Source: Lentisphaeria bacterium UBA1791
GTDB lineage: Bacteria > Verrucomicrobiota > Lentisphaeria > Victivallales > Victivallaceae
DNA: 6,449 nt
NCBI GenBank assembly: GCA_002314455.1
Contig: DCFZ01000045.1
Location: 1-6,449 of the forward strand
Direction: 5' to 3'
The translations under genes and the position numbers were made by a program. The notes under the pieces are model-generated. The model saw nothing but the letters and a program-made list of their open reading frames with translations, had not been told where the DNA came from and did no database searches. Below, piece by piece: positions 1 to 5,293 of the stretch. Within the stretch, counting starts at the first letter, position 1; every line of letters begins with the position of its first letter.

Positions 1-1
1 T

Positions 2-28
2 GTCCGACAAGTCTGACAAGTCTGATAA
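2..28. repeat. 9-bp tandem repeat, three units, probably cut by the window edge
   Basis: Three consecutive 9-base units of the form GTCYGAYAA lie at 2-10, 11-19 and 20-28. They differ only by C/T changes. The array touches the left edge, so more units may lie outside. Read in frame 3 the units encode Ser-Asp-Lys repeats, but no supported gene is seen there. The array sits about 35 bases upstream of the predicted promoter of the small secreted protein gene. Its function is unknown; it resembles an intergenic minisatellite. Confidence 0.6.
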
Positions 29-64
29 AGACGCTCTTTTCGCGGCAAACTGCAAAACTTTCGC

Positions 65-93
65 TTGCTTTTCTGAAAAAAACGTGATATTTT
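65..93 (+). promoter_or_regulatory. Predicted sigma70-type promoter of the small Cys/His protein gene
   Basis: A -35-like TTGCTT (65-70) is followed after 17 bases by TATTTT (88-93). The latter is preceded by TG plus one base (85-87), an extended -10 feature. Transcription would start near position 100, leaving a leader of about 58 bases before the ATG at 158. The assignment rests only on consensus matching and spacing. Confidence 0.45.
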
Positions 94-142
94 CTATTTT
101 ACTGTCAGAAAAATCGATGTTTTTGCGAATATTAGTTCAGAA

Positions 143-150
143 AGGGAGGT
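143..150 (+). promoter_or_regulatory. Strong ribosome binding site that fixes the start at 158
   Basis: AGGGAGGT is a near-perfect Shine-Dalgarno sequence. Two ATGs follow. The one at 151 abuts the site with no spacer. The one at 158 has a 7-base spacer and opens the frame with a clear signal peptide, so 158 is the start. Confidence 0.8.
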
Positions 151-157
151 ATGAGAG

Positions 158-451
158 ATGAAAAAACTCTTGTTGGTGATGGCTGTCGGTATGGTTGCGT
201 TGTGTGTGTCGGCGGGGGATGCGAAATATTATATTTGCAAGTATTGCGGGACGAAGGTGGTCAAAAATGCGACACCTTCCAATTTGCATTGTCCAGCGCA
301 TACCTTTCATCAGTGGTATGTCGTCGCCCCCGTTGGCCCTGTGCCGTGGCAGTGTGAACGTTGCGGAATTCAGGTTTATCTGAAAGAGCGCGCGACCCCG
401 AGCAATACGGGATGTCCTGCAAATTCTTTTCACCGCTGGAATAAACAGTAG
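158..451 (+). CDS. Small exported protein with duplicated Cys-x2-Cys/Cys-x5-His modules, probably zinc-binding
   Basis: This 97-residue protein matches no family I can name. Residues 1-19 form a Sec-type signal peptide: two lysines, a hydrophobic core, and a V-S-A cleavage site before Gly20. Cys16 is not in a good lipobox because the preceding residue is Leu, so a lipoprotein is unlikely. The mature part is two copies of one module. Copy 1 has C27-x2-C30, A-T-P-S-N at 38-42, C45-P-A and F50-H51-x-W53. Copy 2 has C66-x2-C69, the same A-T-P-S-N at 79-83, C86-P-A and F91-H92-x-W94. Each copy offers three Cys and one His, a plausible zinc-ribbon-like site; metal binding is inference. A strong ribosome binding site and its own promoter support a real gene. 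It ends 2 bp from the convergent permease gene, and no functional link to the other genes is visible. Confidence 0.85.
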   Translation: MKKLLLVMAVGMVALCVSAGDAKYYICKYCGTKVVKNATPSNLHCPAHTFHQWYVVAPVGPVPWQCERCGIQVYLKERATPSNTGCPANSFHRWNKQ

Positions 452-453
452 TT

Positions 454-1374
454 TCAGCGCAGATAGAGTGCGATGATCAACGGTACTGTCAGCAGAAAAA
501 GTACCGTTGACGCGACGTTGAGCAAATTGGCGTAGATCGCATCTTTGTGATAGACTTCCGCCATCAGCGTCAACGTCGTAGCGGGCGGGGTGACGATCGC
601 AAAGAGCGTCACCAGCAAAATATTGATGCCGTCGGGAAGTATTGCGGTCGCATTCGTAAGTTTTACCGCCACGACGAAAAGCAGCGGCGTGACGATCAGG
701 CGCAGAAAAATGACGAGGTGCCATTTCCGATAGCGTTTGAGGTCGGCGACTTGAGTCGAGGCGAGCAAAACACCGGCGATCAGCATCGTCACGGGTCCCA
801 CCATGTCGGCGATGGAAAAGATCGCATCCCGCAGAACTTCCGGGAAGCGGTATTTCGTCAGCAAAACGACGATCCCCGCCAAGACGGCGATGATGTTGAC
901 GTTGAGAAATATCTTTTTCCAATCCCATGCGCGTTCGCCTTGCATCAACATCCTGCCGTGACTCCACAGCAAAAATTGCTGTACCGTGAGAAAGCTGCTG
1001 GCGTAGATTACATAATTCCACCCGAGCGTCGCGGCGACGAGCGGGATTGTCAGGTTTCCCGCATTGGGGTAGATGACGGAAAGAATTTCGATTTCGTTGA
1101 AACGCAGCAGTTTTCTCATCGGCAGGATCAGCGCGAGCAAAACGGCGTGAACGATCAGTGCCGCCGCCAGTGAAAACAAAATTCCCCGGCGGATCGTTTC
1201 GGTCAGTTCGACTTGAAACGAGCGCAGAACGACGCAGGGGATGATCAGGTAAAGCGTAATGCGGGCAAGTCCGCGGATATCCTGATGCGCCACGAATTTC
1301 GTCTTGGCGAGCGCGAAGCCTGCCGCCATGATGAGAAAAAGCGTAATCAGTTTTGCGATCAGGATCTGAACCAT
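454..1374 (-). CDS. AEC-family (auxin efflux carrier-like) permease
   Basis: This is a predicted inner-membrane transporter of 306 residues, the usual size for the AEC family, whose bacterial members move malate, malonate and similar organic anions. About ten hydrophobic segments can be seen, roughly at residues 3-22, 36-54, 65-85, 96-115, 119-138, 155-173, 190-208, 218-238, 250-270 and 281-304. A charged middle loop around 141-154 gives the five-plus-five layout of the family. The N-A-G-N-L-T-I-P-L stretch (104-112) in the fourth segment and the T-P-P-A-T stretch (262-266) in the ninth are family-like. The frame is open upstream to an ATG at 1497, but those 41 residues are polar and unlike AEC proteins, and the predicted promoter lies inside that stretch. 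I therefore use the ATG at 1374, although its Shine-Dalgarno is weak. It is divergent from the AraC gene. The substrate is unknown; an organic acid is plausible. Confidence 0.85.
   Translation of the reverse strand: MVQILIAKLITLFLIMAAGFALAKTKFVAHQDIRGLARITLYLIIPCVVLRSFQVELTETIRRGILFSLAAALIVHAVLLALILPMRKLLRFNEIEILSVIYPNAGNLTIPLVAATLGWNYVIYASSFLTVQQFLLWSHGRMLMQGERAWDWKKIFLNVNIIAVLAGIVVLLTKYRFPEVLRDAIFSIADMVGPVTMLIAGVLLASTQVADLKRYRKWHLVIFLRLIVTPLLFVVAVKLTNATAILPDGINILLVTLFAIVTPPATTLTLMAEVYHKDAIYANLLNVASTVLFLLTVPLIIALYLR
477..510. repeat. Perfect 10-bp inverted repeat inside the 3' end of the permease gene
   Basis: TCAACGGTAC (477-486) is exactly complementary to GTACCGTTGA (501-510) across a 14-base loop. 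It lies in the last codons of the minus-strand permease and 25 bases after the stop of the convergent small gene. No T-run follows on either strand, so it is not a classical intrinsic terminator. It could still be an RNA 3'-end stabiliser or processing site for the convergent transcripts, or a coincidence of coding sequence. Confidence 0.5.
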
Positions 1375-1415
1375 CGTGAAAAATTTTCGTTGTGTGTTTT
1401 TTTGTCTTTCTCTAT

Positions 1416-1444
1416 AATATAAGCTGTATTGCGCGTGCGTGCAA
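1416..1444 (-). promoter_or_regulatory. Predicted promoter of the AEC permease gene
   Basis: On the minus strand TTGCAC (1444-1439) is followed by a 17-base spacer and TATATT (1421-1416). The predicted start of transcription is near 1409, giving a leader of about 35 bases to the ATG at 1374. Its position rules out the upstream ATG at 1497 if this is the main promoter. Confidence 0.55.
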
Positions 1445-1465
1445 GCGTCTTTTTTTGCGAAAGAT

Positions 1466-1478
1466 AAGCCGATCTTGC
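1466..1478 (-). promoter_or_regulatory. Candidate regulator-binding element, copy 1 (GCAAGATCGGCTT)
   Basis: On the minus strand this reads GCAAGATCGGCTT, an exact 13-base match to 2444-2456 upstream of the aminotransferase gene. It sits between the two divergent promoters, about 57-69 bases upstream of the predicted permease transcription start and about 66-78 upstream of that of the AraC gene. Those are usual distances for an AraC-type activator site. The function is inferred. The same bases could also form a weak stem (AAGAT/ATCTT) before a T-run on the plus strand. Confidence 0.45.
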
Positions 1479-1509
1479 TTTTTTGATGTGGCGGCAAGGG
1501 AAAAACTCC

Positions 1510-1537
1510 TTGAAAAAAGGTCTTTCTGTGCTATATT
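1510..1537 (+). promoter_or_regulatory. Predicted promoter of the AraC-family regulator gene
   Basis: TTGAAA (1510-1515) is followed by a 16-base spacer and TATATT (1532-1537), with TG plus one base (1529-1531) forming an extended -10. The start of transcription would be near 1544, about 26 bases before the ATG at 1570. The G-rich AGGGGG at 1552-1557 serves as the ribosome binding site, at a slightly long spacing of 12 bases. Confidence 0.55.
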
Positions 1538-1569
1538 GAGGGAAAGAGAAAAGGGGGAACCGTACCGAA

Positions 1570-2430
1570 ATGGATGAAGAAAACCGGCAGATATTGACCG
1601 TTTTACGGCGGGGCGTCCGGCGCGTTATCGCCCGAAACTGTCCGTCGGTTGCGGAGGTTCCGCCGGAAATCGGAATACAGCATCATGCGCATCCGATGCG
1701 CGAGATTATGTTCCAACTGGATGGCGAAACCAATTATATGCTCGACGGCAAATGGTATCGCGCGCACGTCGGCGACGCTTTTTTTATTGAATCCATGGCG
1801 GAGCACGGACTTTATTTTTCTCCTTGTGACCGCGACCTCAAGCAATTCTGGATCGGATTGTATCCGAGGCGGCTCAACATCGTTTTTATCGCGCTCGACC
1901 ACGCGGGCAAGATCCGTCATCAGCTTTTTTACTGCAGTGGCAACAGCGCCGGCTATCAGATCTTGACCAATCATTGGGACAGCGTCCGCGACGACGATCA
2001 CGGCGATGCGAAATGGCACGAGCGGTTGTTGCGCACGGCGCTCGATTTGCTTTTGTGCGACGTCGGGCTCAGCGTGTTGAGCGGGACTTCCGTCTCATCG
2101 CAGAAAAAACGCGAGGACGTCGTCAACTTTCTCTTTGATTACATCGACGGCAATCACGGCAACGACTGCGCGCTGGACAAACTGGAAAAGCTCACCGGGT
2201 ATTCCCGCTATTATTTGAGTCACCTTTACCGCGAATATTGCGGCAAGACCATCGGCGAAGCGATCGACGAGGCGCGGATGCGTTTTGTCTTGTCGCAAGA
2301 TTGGCACGTCAGCGCCAAGGAGCTTGCCGAAATGCTCGGTTTCACCTCGTCCGCGATCTTCTGGAAGTGGCGGAAAAAGCACCGCGACTTGGAGGAGCTG
2401 TTGCGACGGGAAAAAAAGAAGCGCGAATAA
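1570..2430 (+). CDS. AraC-family transcriptional regulator with N-terminal cupin sensor
   Basis: This is a 286-residue cytoplasmic regulator, the normal size for cupin-AraC proteins that control sugar use. Residues about 35-85 form a cupin-like ligand pocket: H38-H39-A-H41-P, R44-E45, a D-G turn at 51-52, W62 and G68-D69-A-F. The region 180-275 is the DNA-binding part. The first helix-turn-helix (about 201-224) reads A-L-D-K-L-E-K-L-T-G-Y-S and continues as Y-L-S-x-L-Y-R-E-Y-C-G-K-T, a good match. The second (about 248-275) keeps A-K-E-L-A-E-M-L-G-F-T but then diverges, lacking the usual phenylalanine-lysine ... glycine-x-threonine-proline ending. The C-terminus is highly basic. The gene has its own promoter and is divergent from the permease gene. 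No clear terminator separates it from the enzyme genes 121 bases downstream. It probably acts through the repeated GCAAGATCGGC elements beside it; that and the ligand are inference. Confidence 0.88.
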   Translation: MDEENRQILTVLRRGVRRVIARNCPSVAEVPPEIGIQHHAHPMREIMFQLDGETNYMLDGKWYRAHVGDAFFIESMAEHGLYFSPCDRDLKQFWIGLYPRRLNIVFIALDHAGKIRHQLFYCSGNSAGYQILTNHWDSVRDDDHGDAKWHERLLRTALDLLLCDVGLSVLSGTSVSSQKKREDVVNFLFDYIDGNHGNDCALDKLEKLTGYSRYYLSHLYREYCGKTIGEAIDEARMRFVLSQDWHVSAKELAEMLGFTSSAIFWKWRKKHRDLEELLRREKKKRE

Positions 2431-2443
2431 TGCGGACTTTTCG

Positions 2444-2456
2444 CAAGATCGGCTTC
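2444..2456 (+). promoter_or_regulatory. Candidate regulator-binding element, copy 2 (GCAAGATCGGCTT)
   Basis: This is an exact 13-base copy of the element at 1466-1478, lying just after the AraC stop codon and 96 bases before the aminotransferase ATG. A shorter version follows 42-43 bases downstream, which is four helical turns and so on the same DNA face. Binding by the adjacent AraC protein is inferred. Confidence 0.5.
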
Positions 2457-2486
2457 TTTTTAACAATTTTGGCTGATGGATTTTTT

Positions 2487-2496
2487 GCAAATCGGC
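2487..2496 (+). promoter_or_regulatory. Candidate regulator-binding element, copy 3 (GCAAATCGGC)
   Basis: GCAA-ATCGGC repeats copy 2 with one G missing and, as there, follows a run of T. It lies directly upstream of or inside the likely promoter of the enzyme genes, where a bound AraC-type protein could touch RNA polymerase or block it. The match is shorter than for copies 1 and 2, so it is less certain. Confidence 0.4.
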
Positions 2497-2498
2497 AG

Positions 2499-2504
2499 TA
2501 TGTT
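2499..2504 (+). promoter_or_regulatory. Possible -10 element for the aminotransferase operon
   Basis: TATGTT (2499-2504) is the best -10-like hexamer in the 121-base gap before the aminotransferase gene. No good -35 lies 16-18 bases upstream, which would suit an activator-dependent promoter. Read-through from the AraC gene is also possible, because no terminator is seen between them. Confidence 0.25.
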
Positions 2505-2551
2505 ATGACAAGAACAACCACTAAACTCCAGAAAGGACAAGGGTAAAGTTT

Positions 2552-3763
2552 ATGAGTAATCTTGCGATCAATGGCGGAAAAAAGGTTTTTGAAGTTCCTG
2601 CGAACATTCCCTCGTGGCCTCCCGTTTACGAGGATACTGCGGACGAGATCCGCGAGATCTATTTGAGCCATGCGTGGTCGTTTTACGGCAAAAAGGAAGT
2701 CGAATTCAACAACGAATTCGCCAAATACACCGGTGCCAACTGCTGTGCGATGATGGCGAACGGCACCGTGACGCTTGAAGTCGCGATGCAGGCTCTCGGC
2801 ATCGGCCCCGGCGATGAAGTGATCGTCCCCGCCTACACCTGGATTGCCACCGGCGAAGCGGTGGTCGTCGTCGGTGCGACGCCCGTCATCGTCGATATTG
2901 ATCCCGCCACGTTCTGCATAGACCCCGCGAAGATCGAAGAAGCGATCACCGCCAAGACCAAGGCGATCATCCCCGTCCACCTCTACGGTTCGATGGCGGA
3001 TATGGATAAGATTATGGCGATCGCCAAAAAGCACAACCTTTTCGTCATCGAAGATTGCGCCCACGCGCACGGCGGCGAGTGGAACGGCAAACACGTCGGC
3101 ACCATCGGCGACGTCGGTTCCTTCAGCTTCCAGCAGAGCAAGACCGTCGCTTCCGGCGAAGGCGGCGCGTGCATCACCAACGACGAAGCGCTCGGCGAAA
3201 AAATGGGGCGCATTTCGCACATCGGTTACCAGTATGCGGCGAAGCAGGGGCAGGCGAGCACGCCGCCGCCGATCGGCCTCATCTGCCACAACTACCGCAT
3301 CACCGAATTTCAGGCTTTGATTTTGTTGTCGCAGTTGCGCAATTTGCGCCGCGATACGGAAACGCGCGCCGCGAGCGCCGAATTTCTGCGTGAGAAACTC
3401 AATGCGATTGACGGCATCACCGTTCAGGAAAAAGGCCGTTGCGCGACGCTTCAGGGCTATTATATGCTCGGTGTGCGCATTGATTCCGACCGCCTCAAGG
3501 AAGGGATCACCCGCGCCGAATTCGCGCAGGCGGTCAACGCCGAGGACGCGCCGGTCAGCACCGGCTGGGGCAATTTGATGAATCGTCAAAAGCTTTGGAG
3601 CGTGCCGGAAAGCATGTACCGCATCGAGAGCTGCGCCGTCGCCGAACGGCTTGCCACCAAGGAATTGATCACGATCCCGTTGCAGTGGCTGATGTGCACC
3701 CGCGAAGAACTGGCAAAACTTGCCGAAGCTTTCGCCAAGGTCGCGGCGGAATACATCCGGTAA
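2552..3763 (+). CDS. DegT/DnrJ/EryC1/StrS-family PLP aminotransferase
   Basis: This 403-residue cytoplasmic PLP enzyme of the sugar aminotransferase family transfers an amino group, typically from glutamate or glutamine, to a keto-sugar or cyclitol ketone. The full fold I domain is present: G71-T-V-T-L near the phosphate site, the A-Y-T-W-I-A-T segment at 94-100, D115-I-D-P, V142-H-L-Y-G, and E167-D168-C-A-H-A-H-G with Asp168 expected to contact the PLP ring nitrogen. S190-F-S-F-Q-Q-S-K197 carries Lys197, the expected Schiff-base lysine, before G202-E-G-G. N247-Y-R-I-T-E-F-Q-A is the conserved later motif. The opening L-A-I-N-G-G-K and the C-A-H-A-H-G motif recall the inosose and AHBA-synthase branch (StsC, NeoB, RifK type), a subfamily guess. 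AAGGG at 2539-2543 serves as ribosome binding site. It is the first gene of a pair, 18 bp before the TIM-barrel gene. Substrate and direction are unknown. Confidence 0.92.
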   Translation: MSNLAINGGKKVFEVPANIPSWPPVYEDTADEIREIYLSHAWSFYGKKEVEFNNEFAKYTGANCCAMMANGTVTLEVAMQALGIGPGDEVIVPAYTWIATGEAVVVVGATPVIVDIDPATFCIDPAKIEEAITAKTKAIIPVHLYGSMADMDKIMAIAKKHNLFVIEDCAHAHGGEWNGKHVGTIGDVGSFSFQQSKTVASGEGGACITNDEALGEKMGRISHIGYQYAAKQGQASTPPPIGLICHNYRITEFQALILLSQLRNLRRDTETRAASAEFLREKLNAIDGITVQEKGRCATLQGYYMLGVRIDSDRLKEGITRAEFAQAVNAEDAPVSTGWGNLMNRQKLWSVPESMYRIESCAVAERLATKELITIPLQWLMCTREELAKLAEAFAKVAAEYIR

Positions 3764-3781
3764 ATCAAGGAGATTGTTGCG

Positions 3782-4534
3782 ATGAAACGAGGTATTCAGC
3801 TTTTCAATTTCGGCGCGGCGCTCGCCGCGGATTTCAAGGGCGCGCTCCGCGAGATCGCCAAGCTCGGTTTTGACGGCGTCGAATTCGCCGCGCAGTACGG
3901 CGATATGTCGCCCGATGAACTTGCGGCGTTTTTGAAGGAACTCAACCTTGAATGCGCCGGTACGATGTTTTCCCCCGACGCGTTGCTCGACGAGAACAAC
4001 ATCGCCTATGAGTACGCCAAAAAACTGAACTCCCCCGCCGTCACCATCAGCACGCCGACGGCGAGCGATTTCACGCAAGTCTGGCAGGAAGTCGCCGACC
4101 GCTGCAAAAAGATCGGCGACATCGCGGCGAAACACGGCGTGGCTTTTTCCTACCACAACCACTGGGGGGAATTCACGCTCGTCGACGGCGTTTCGGCGAT
4201 GGATCGCATTTTGGCGGCAAATGACGAAAAACGCGTCTTTATGGAACCGGACGTCTGCTGGGTCACCCGCGGCGGCGGTGATCCCGCTGAATTCATCAAA
4301 CGCTATGCGCATCGCATCAAACAGATCCATTTCAAGGATATGACCGACCTCAAAGAACGCTACAGCACCTGCGTGCTCGGCGCGGGCGTCATCGACCTTG
4401 AATCGTGCTACCGCGCTGCTTTGCAGTCGGACGCCGAGTGGTATATTTATGAGCAGGATGCCTGTGACGACGCCTTTGCCTGCGCCAAAAAAAGTTTGCC
4501 GGTCTTGAAACAACTCGGCGAAAATGTGCGCTGA
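3782..4534 (+). CDS. Sugar-phosphate isomerase/epimerase-like TIM-barrel protein (xylose isomerase-like, IolE/IolI type)
   Basis: This 250-residue protein is predicted to be a cytoplasmic metal-dependent TIM barrel of the AP-endonuclease-2/xylose-isomerase-like superfamily. Members isomerise, epimerise or dehydrate sugars, keto-sugars and inososes. Expected landmarks are in order: G32-V-E34-F, Y124-H125-N-H127-W-G-E130-F, M154-E155-P-D157-V-C-W, a G-G-G-D-P stretch at 164-168, R178-I-K-Q-I-H183-F-K-D186, and Y223-E224-Q-D near the end. H125 or H127, D157, H183 and E224 are the likely metal ligands, by comparison with the family. There is no signal peptide. AAGGAG at 3767-3772 gives a 9-base spacing to the ATG, and the gene starts 18 bp after the aminotransferase stop, so the two are almost certainly co-transcribed. 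A strong terminator follows. The exact reaction cannot be assigned; work on the same keto-sugar as the aminotransferase is a reasonable inference. Confidence 0.9.
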   Translation: MKRGIQLFNFGAALAADFKGALREIAKLGFDGVEFAAQYGDMSPDELAAFLKELNLECAGTMFSPDALLDENNIAYEYAKKLNSPAVTISTPTASDFTQVWQEVADRCKKIGDIAAKHGVAFSYHNHWGEFTLVDGVSAMDRILAANDEKRVFMEPDVCWVTRGGGDPAEFIKRYAHRIKQIHFKDMTDLKERYSTCVLGAGVIDLESCYRAALQSDAEWYIYEQDACDDAFACAKKSLPVLKQLGENVR

Positions 4535-4552
4535 AAATAACGCCCCTTCCTT

Positions 4553-4593
4553 GCGCTCCGACGGGAATTCTTTCCGTCGGGGTGCTTTTTTTT
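4553..4593 (+). terminator. Strong intrinsic terminator after the TIM-barrel gene
   Basis: A 13-bp stem pairs 4553-4565 with 4573-4585, including three G-T wobbles, around a 7-base loop, AATTCTT. Eight T residues follow (4586-4593). It begins 19 bases after the stop codon at 4534. It ends only 30 bases before the next ATG, so the downstream pair depends on read-through or on a promoter overlapping the hairpin. Confidence 0.9.
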
Positions 4594-4623
4594 GTATTGG
4601 CGTTGAGATGAGGATTTTTTGCG

Positions 4624-5280
4624 ATGATCTATTTTTTTGCCGATGACCACTTTTGCGCGCATCCCGGAAAAGTGATTTTTGAGGGTTTCTGCGAGACTTT
4701 GAAAGCGAAAACCCGCTTTTTTGAAAATGAGTGGGAAACGCTGGAAAAAGGCGAATGGGTAAACGACTGCGAGTTGTTGATCTTGCATATGATCGGCGGC
4801 ACCTGCAATCAACCGATGGCGCAAAGCGGTGCGGAAGCTGCCGTAAAACGCTATTGTGAGCGAGGCGGAAATATTTTGCTGTTGCACGGCTCAAGCGCCG
4901 CATTCTGGGCGTGGAAATGGTGGCGCGAGAGCGTCGGGTTGCGCTGGGTTCGCCCCGAAGATCCCGATGGCGCCATCGAATCCTACCATCCCTACCACCC
5001 CTGCAAGGTCGTGCGCGCGAAATCCCGTCACGCCTTGATTCCCCGTTTAGAGGATTTTGAACTTCCGGAGGATGAAATCTACATCCATTTGGAAGAAACC
5101 GCGCCGACGATGACGTTGATGGAAACCACCATCCCCGAGGGAACGTTTCCGCAATGCGCCGAAACGGTCGATGCGTGGGGCGGCAGGATCGTGAGTTTCA
5201 TCCCCGGGCACAGCCTTGGCTGTACCTCGAATCTGACATTGCAGAAAAATATCGATACGTTGATCCATTACCTGCTGTAG
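4624..5280 (+). CDS. ThuA-like protein (class I glutamine amidotransferase-like fold)
   Basis: This 218-residue protein resembles the ThuA/trehalose-utilisation family, a glutaminase-like fold often found beside keto-sugar and glycoside catabolism genes. Visible landmarks are L52-I-L-H-M-I-G-G after the second strand, R80-G-G-N-I-L-L-L-H88-G-S-S with the usual histidine after the strand, R135-H136-A-L-I-P before the E-D-E-I-Y segment (149-153), and G186-G-R-I-V-S-F-I-P-G-H196-S near the end. The nucleophilic cysteine of true amidotransferases is not seen at the expected elbow, where Ser90-Ser91 occur instead, as is common in this family. A tryptophan-rich stretch (W95, W97, W99, W100) follows. 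There is no signal peptide, so it is probably cytoplasmic. TGAGGA at 4609-4614 is the ribosome binding site. The next gene starts 13 bp after its stop. The biochemical activity of the family is not settled enough to name a reaction. Confidence 0.8.
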   Translation: MIYFFADDHFCAHPGKVIFEGFCETLKAKTRFFENEWETLEKGEWVNDCELLILHMIGGTCNQPMAQSGAEAAVKRYCERGGNILLLHGSSAAFWAWKWWRESVGLRWVRPEDPDGAIESYHPYHPCKVVRAKSRHALIPRLEDFELPEDEIYIHLEETAPTMTLMETTIPEGTFPQCAETVDAWGGRIVSFIPGHSLGCTSNLTLQKNIDTLIHYLL

Positions 5281-5293
5281 AAAAGGAAAATCT

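Noticed and set aside
3..160. An open reading stretch in frame 3 beginning with Ser-Asp-Lys repeats that could be the end of an upstream gene
   Set aside because: It overlaps a promoter, a strong ribosome binding site and the start of the secreted protein gene, and the residues after the repeat look random. The repeat is better described as DNA-level.
151..357. A start at ATG 151 in the other frame, using the same ribosome binding site
   Set aside because: The spacer would be zero bases, and the product shows no coherent domain, whereas the frame from 158 has a signal peptide and two matching modules.
137..1021. A 294-codon open frame on the minus strand over the small gene and the permease
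   Set aside because: It overlaps two better-supported genes in other frames, is low in hydrophobic residues and rich in Arg and His, and has no motif or ribosome binding site that favours it.
547..1173. A 208-codon open frame on the plus strand inside the permease gene
   Set aside because: Its translation is extremely rich in Arg, Asp, Gln and His, the typical complement of a membrane-protein gene, and has no recognisable domain.
1455..1485. A terminator on the plus strand formed by AAGAT/ATCTT with a following T-run
   Set aside because: The stem is only five A-T-rich pairs and no plus-strand gene ends nearby. The bases are better explained as the repeated 13-bp element.
1375..1497. An N-terminal extension of 41 residues for the permease, starting at the ATG at 1497
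   Set aside because: The extension is polar and unlike AEC proteins, and a good promoter for the permease lies within it. The start at 1374 gives the usual family length.
2342..4903. An 853-codon open frame on the minus strand opposite the aminotransferase and TIM-barrel genes
   Set aside because: It is antisense to two genes with clear family motifs. Its translation is rich in Arg, Asp and His with no recognisable domain, as expected from the mirror frame of GC-biased codons.
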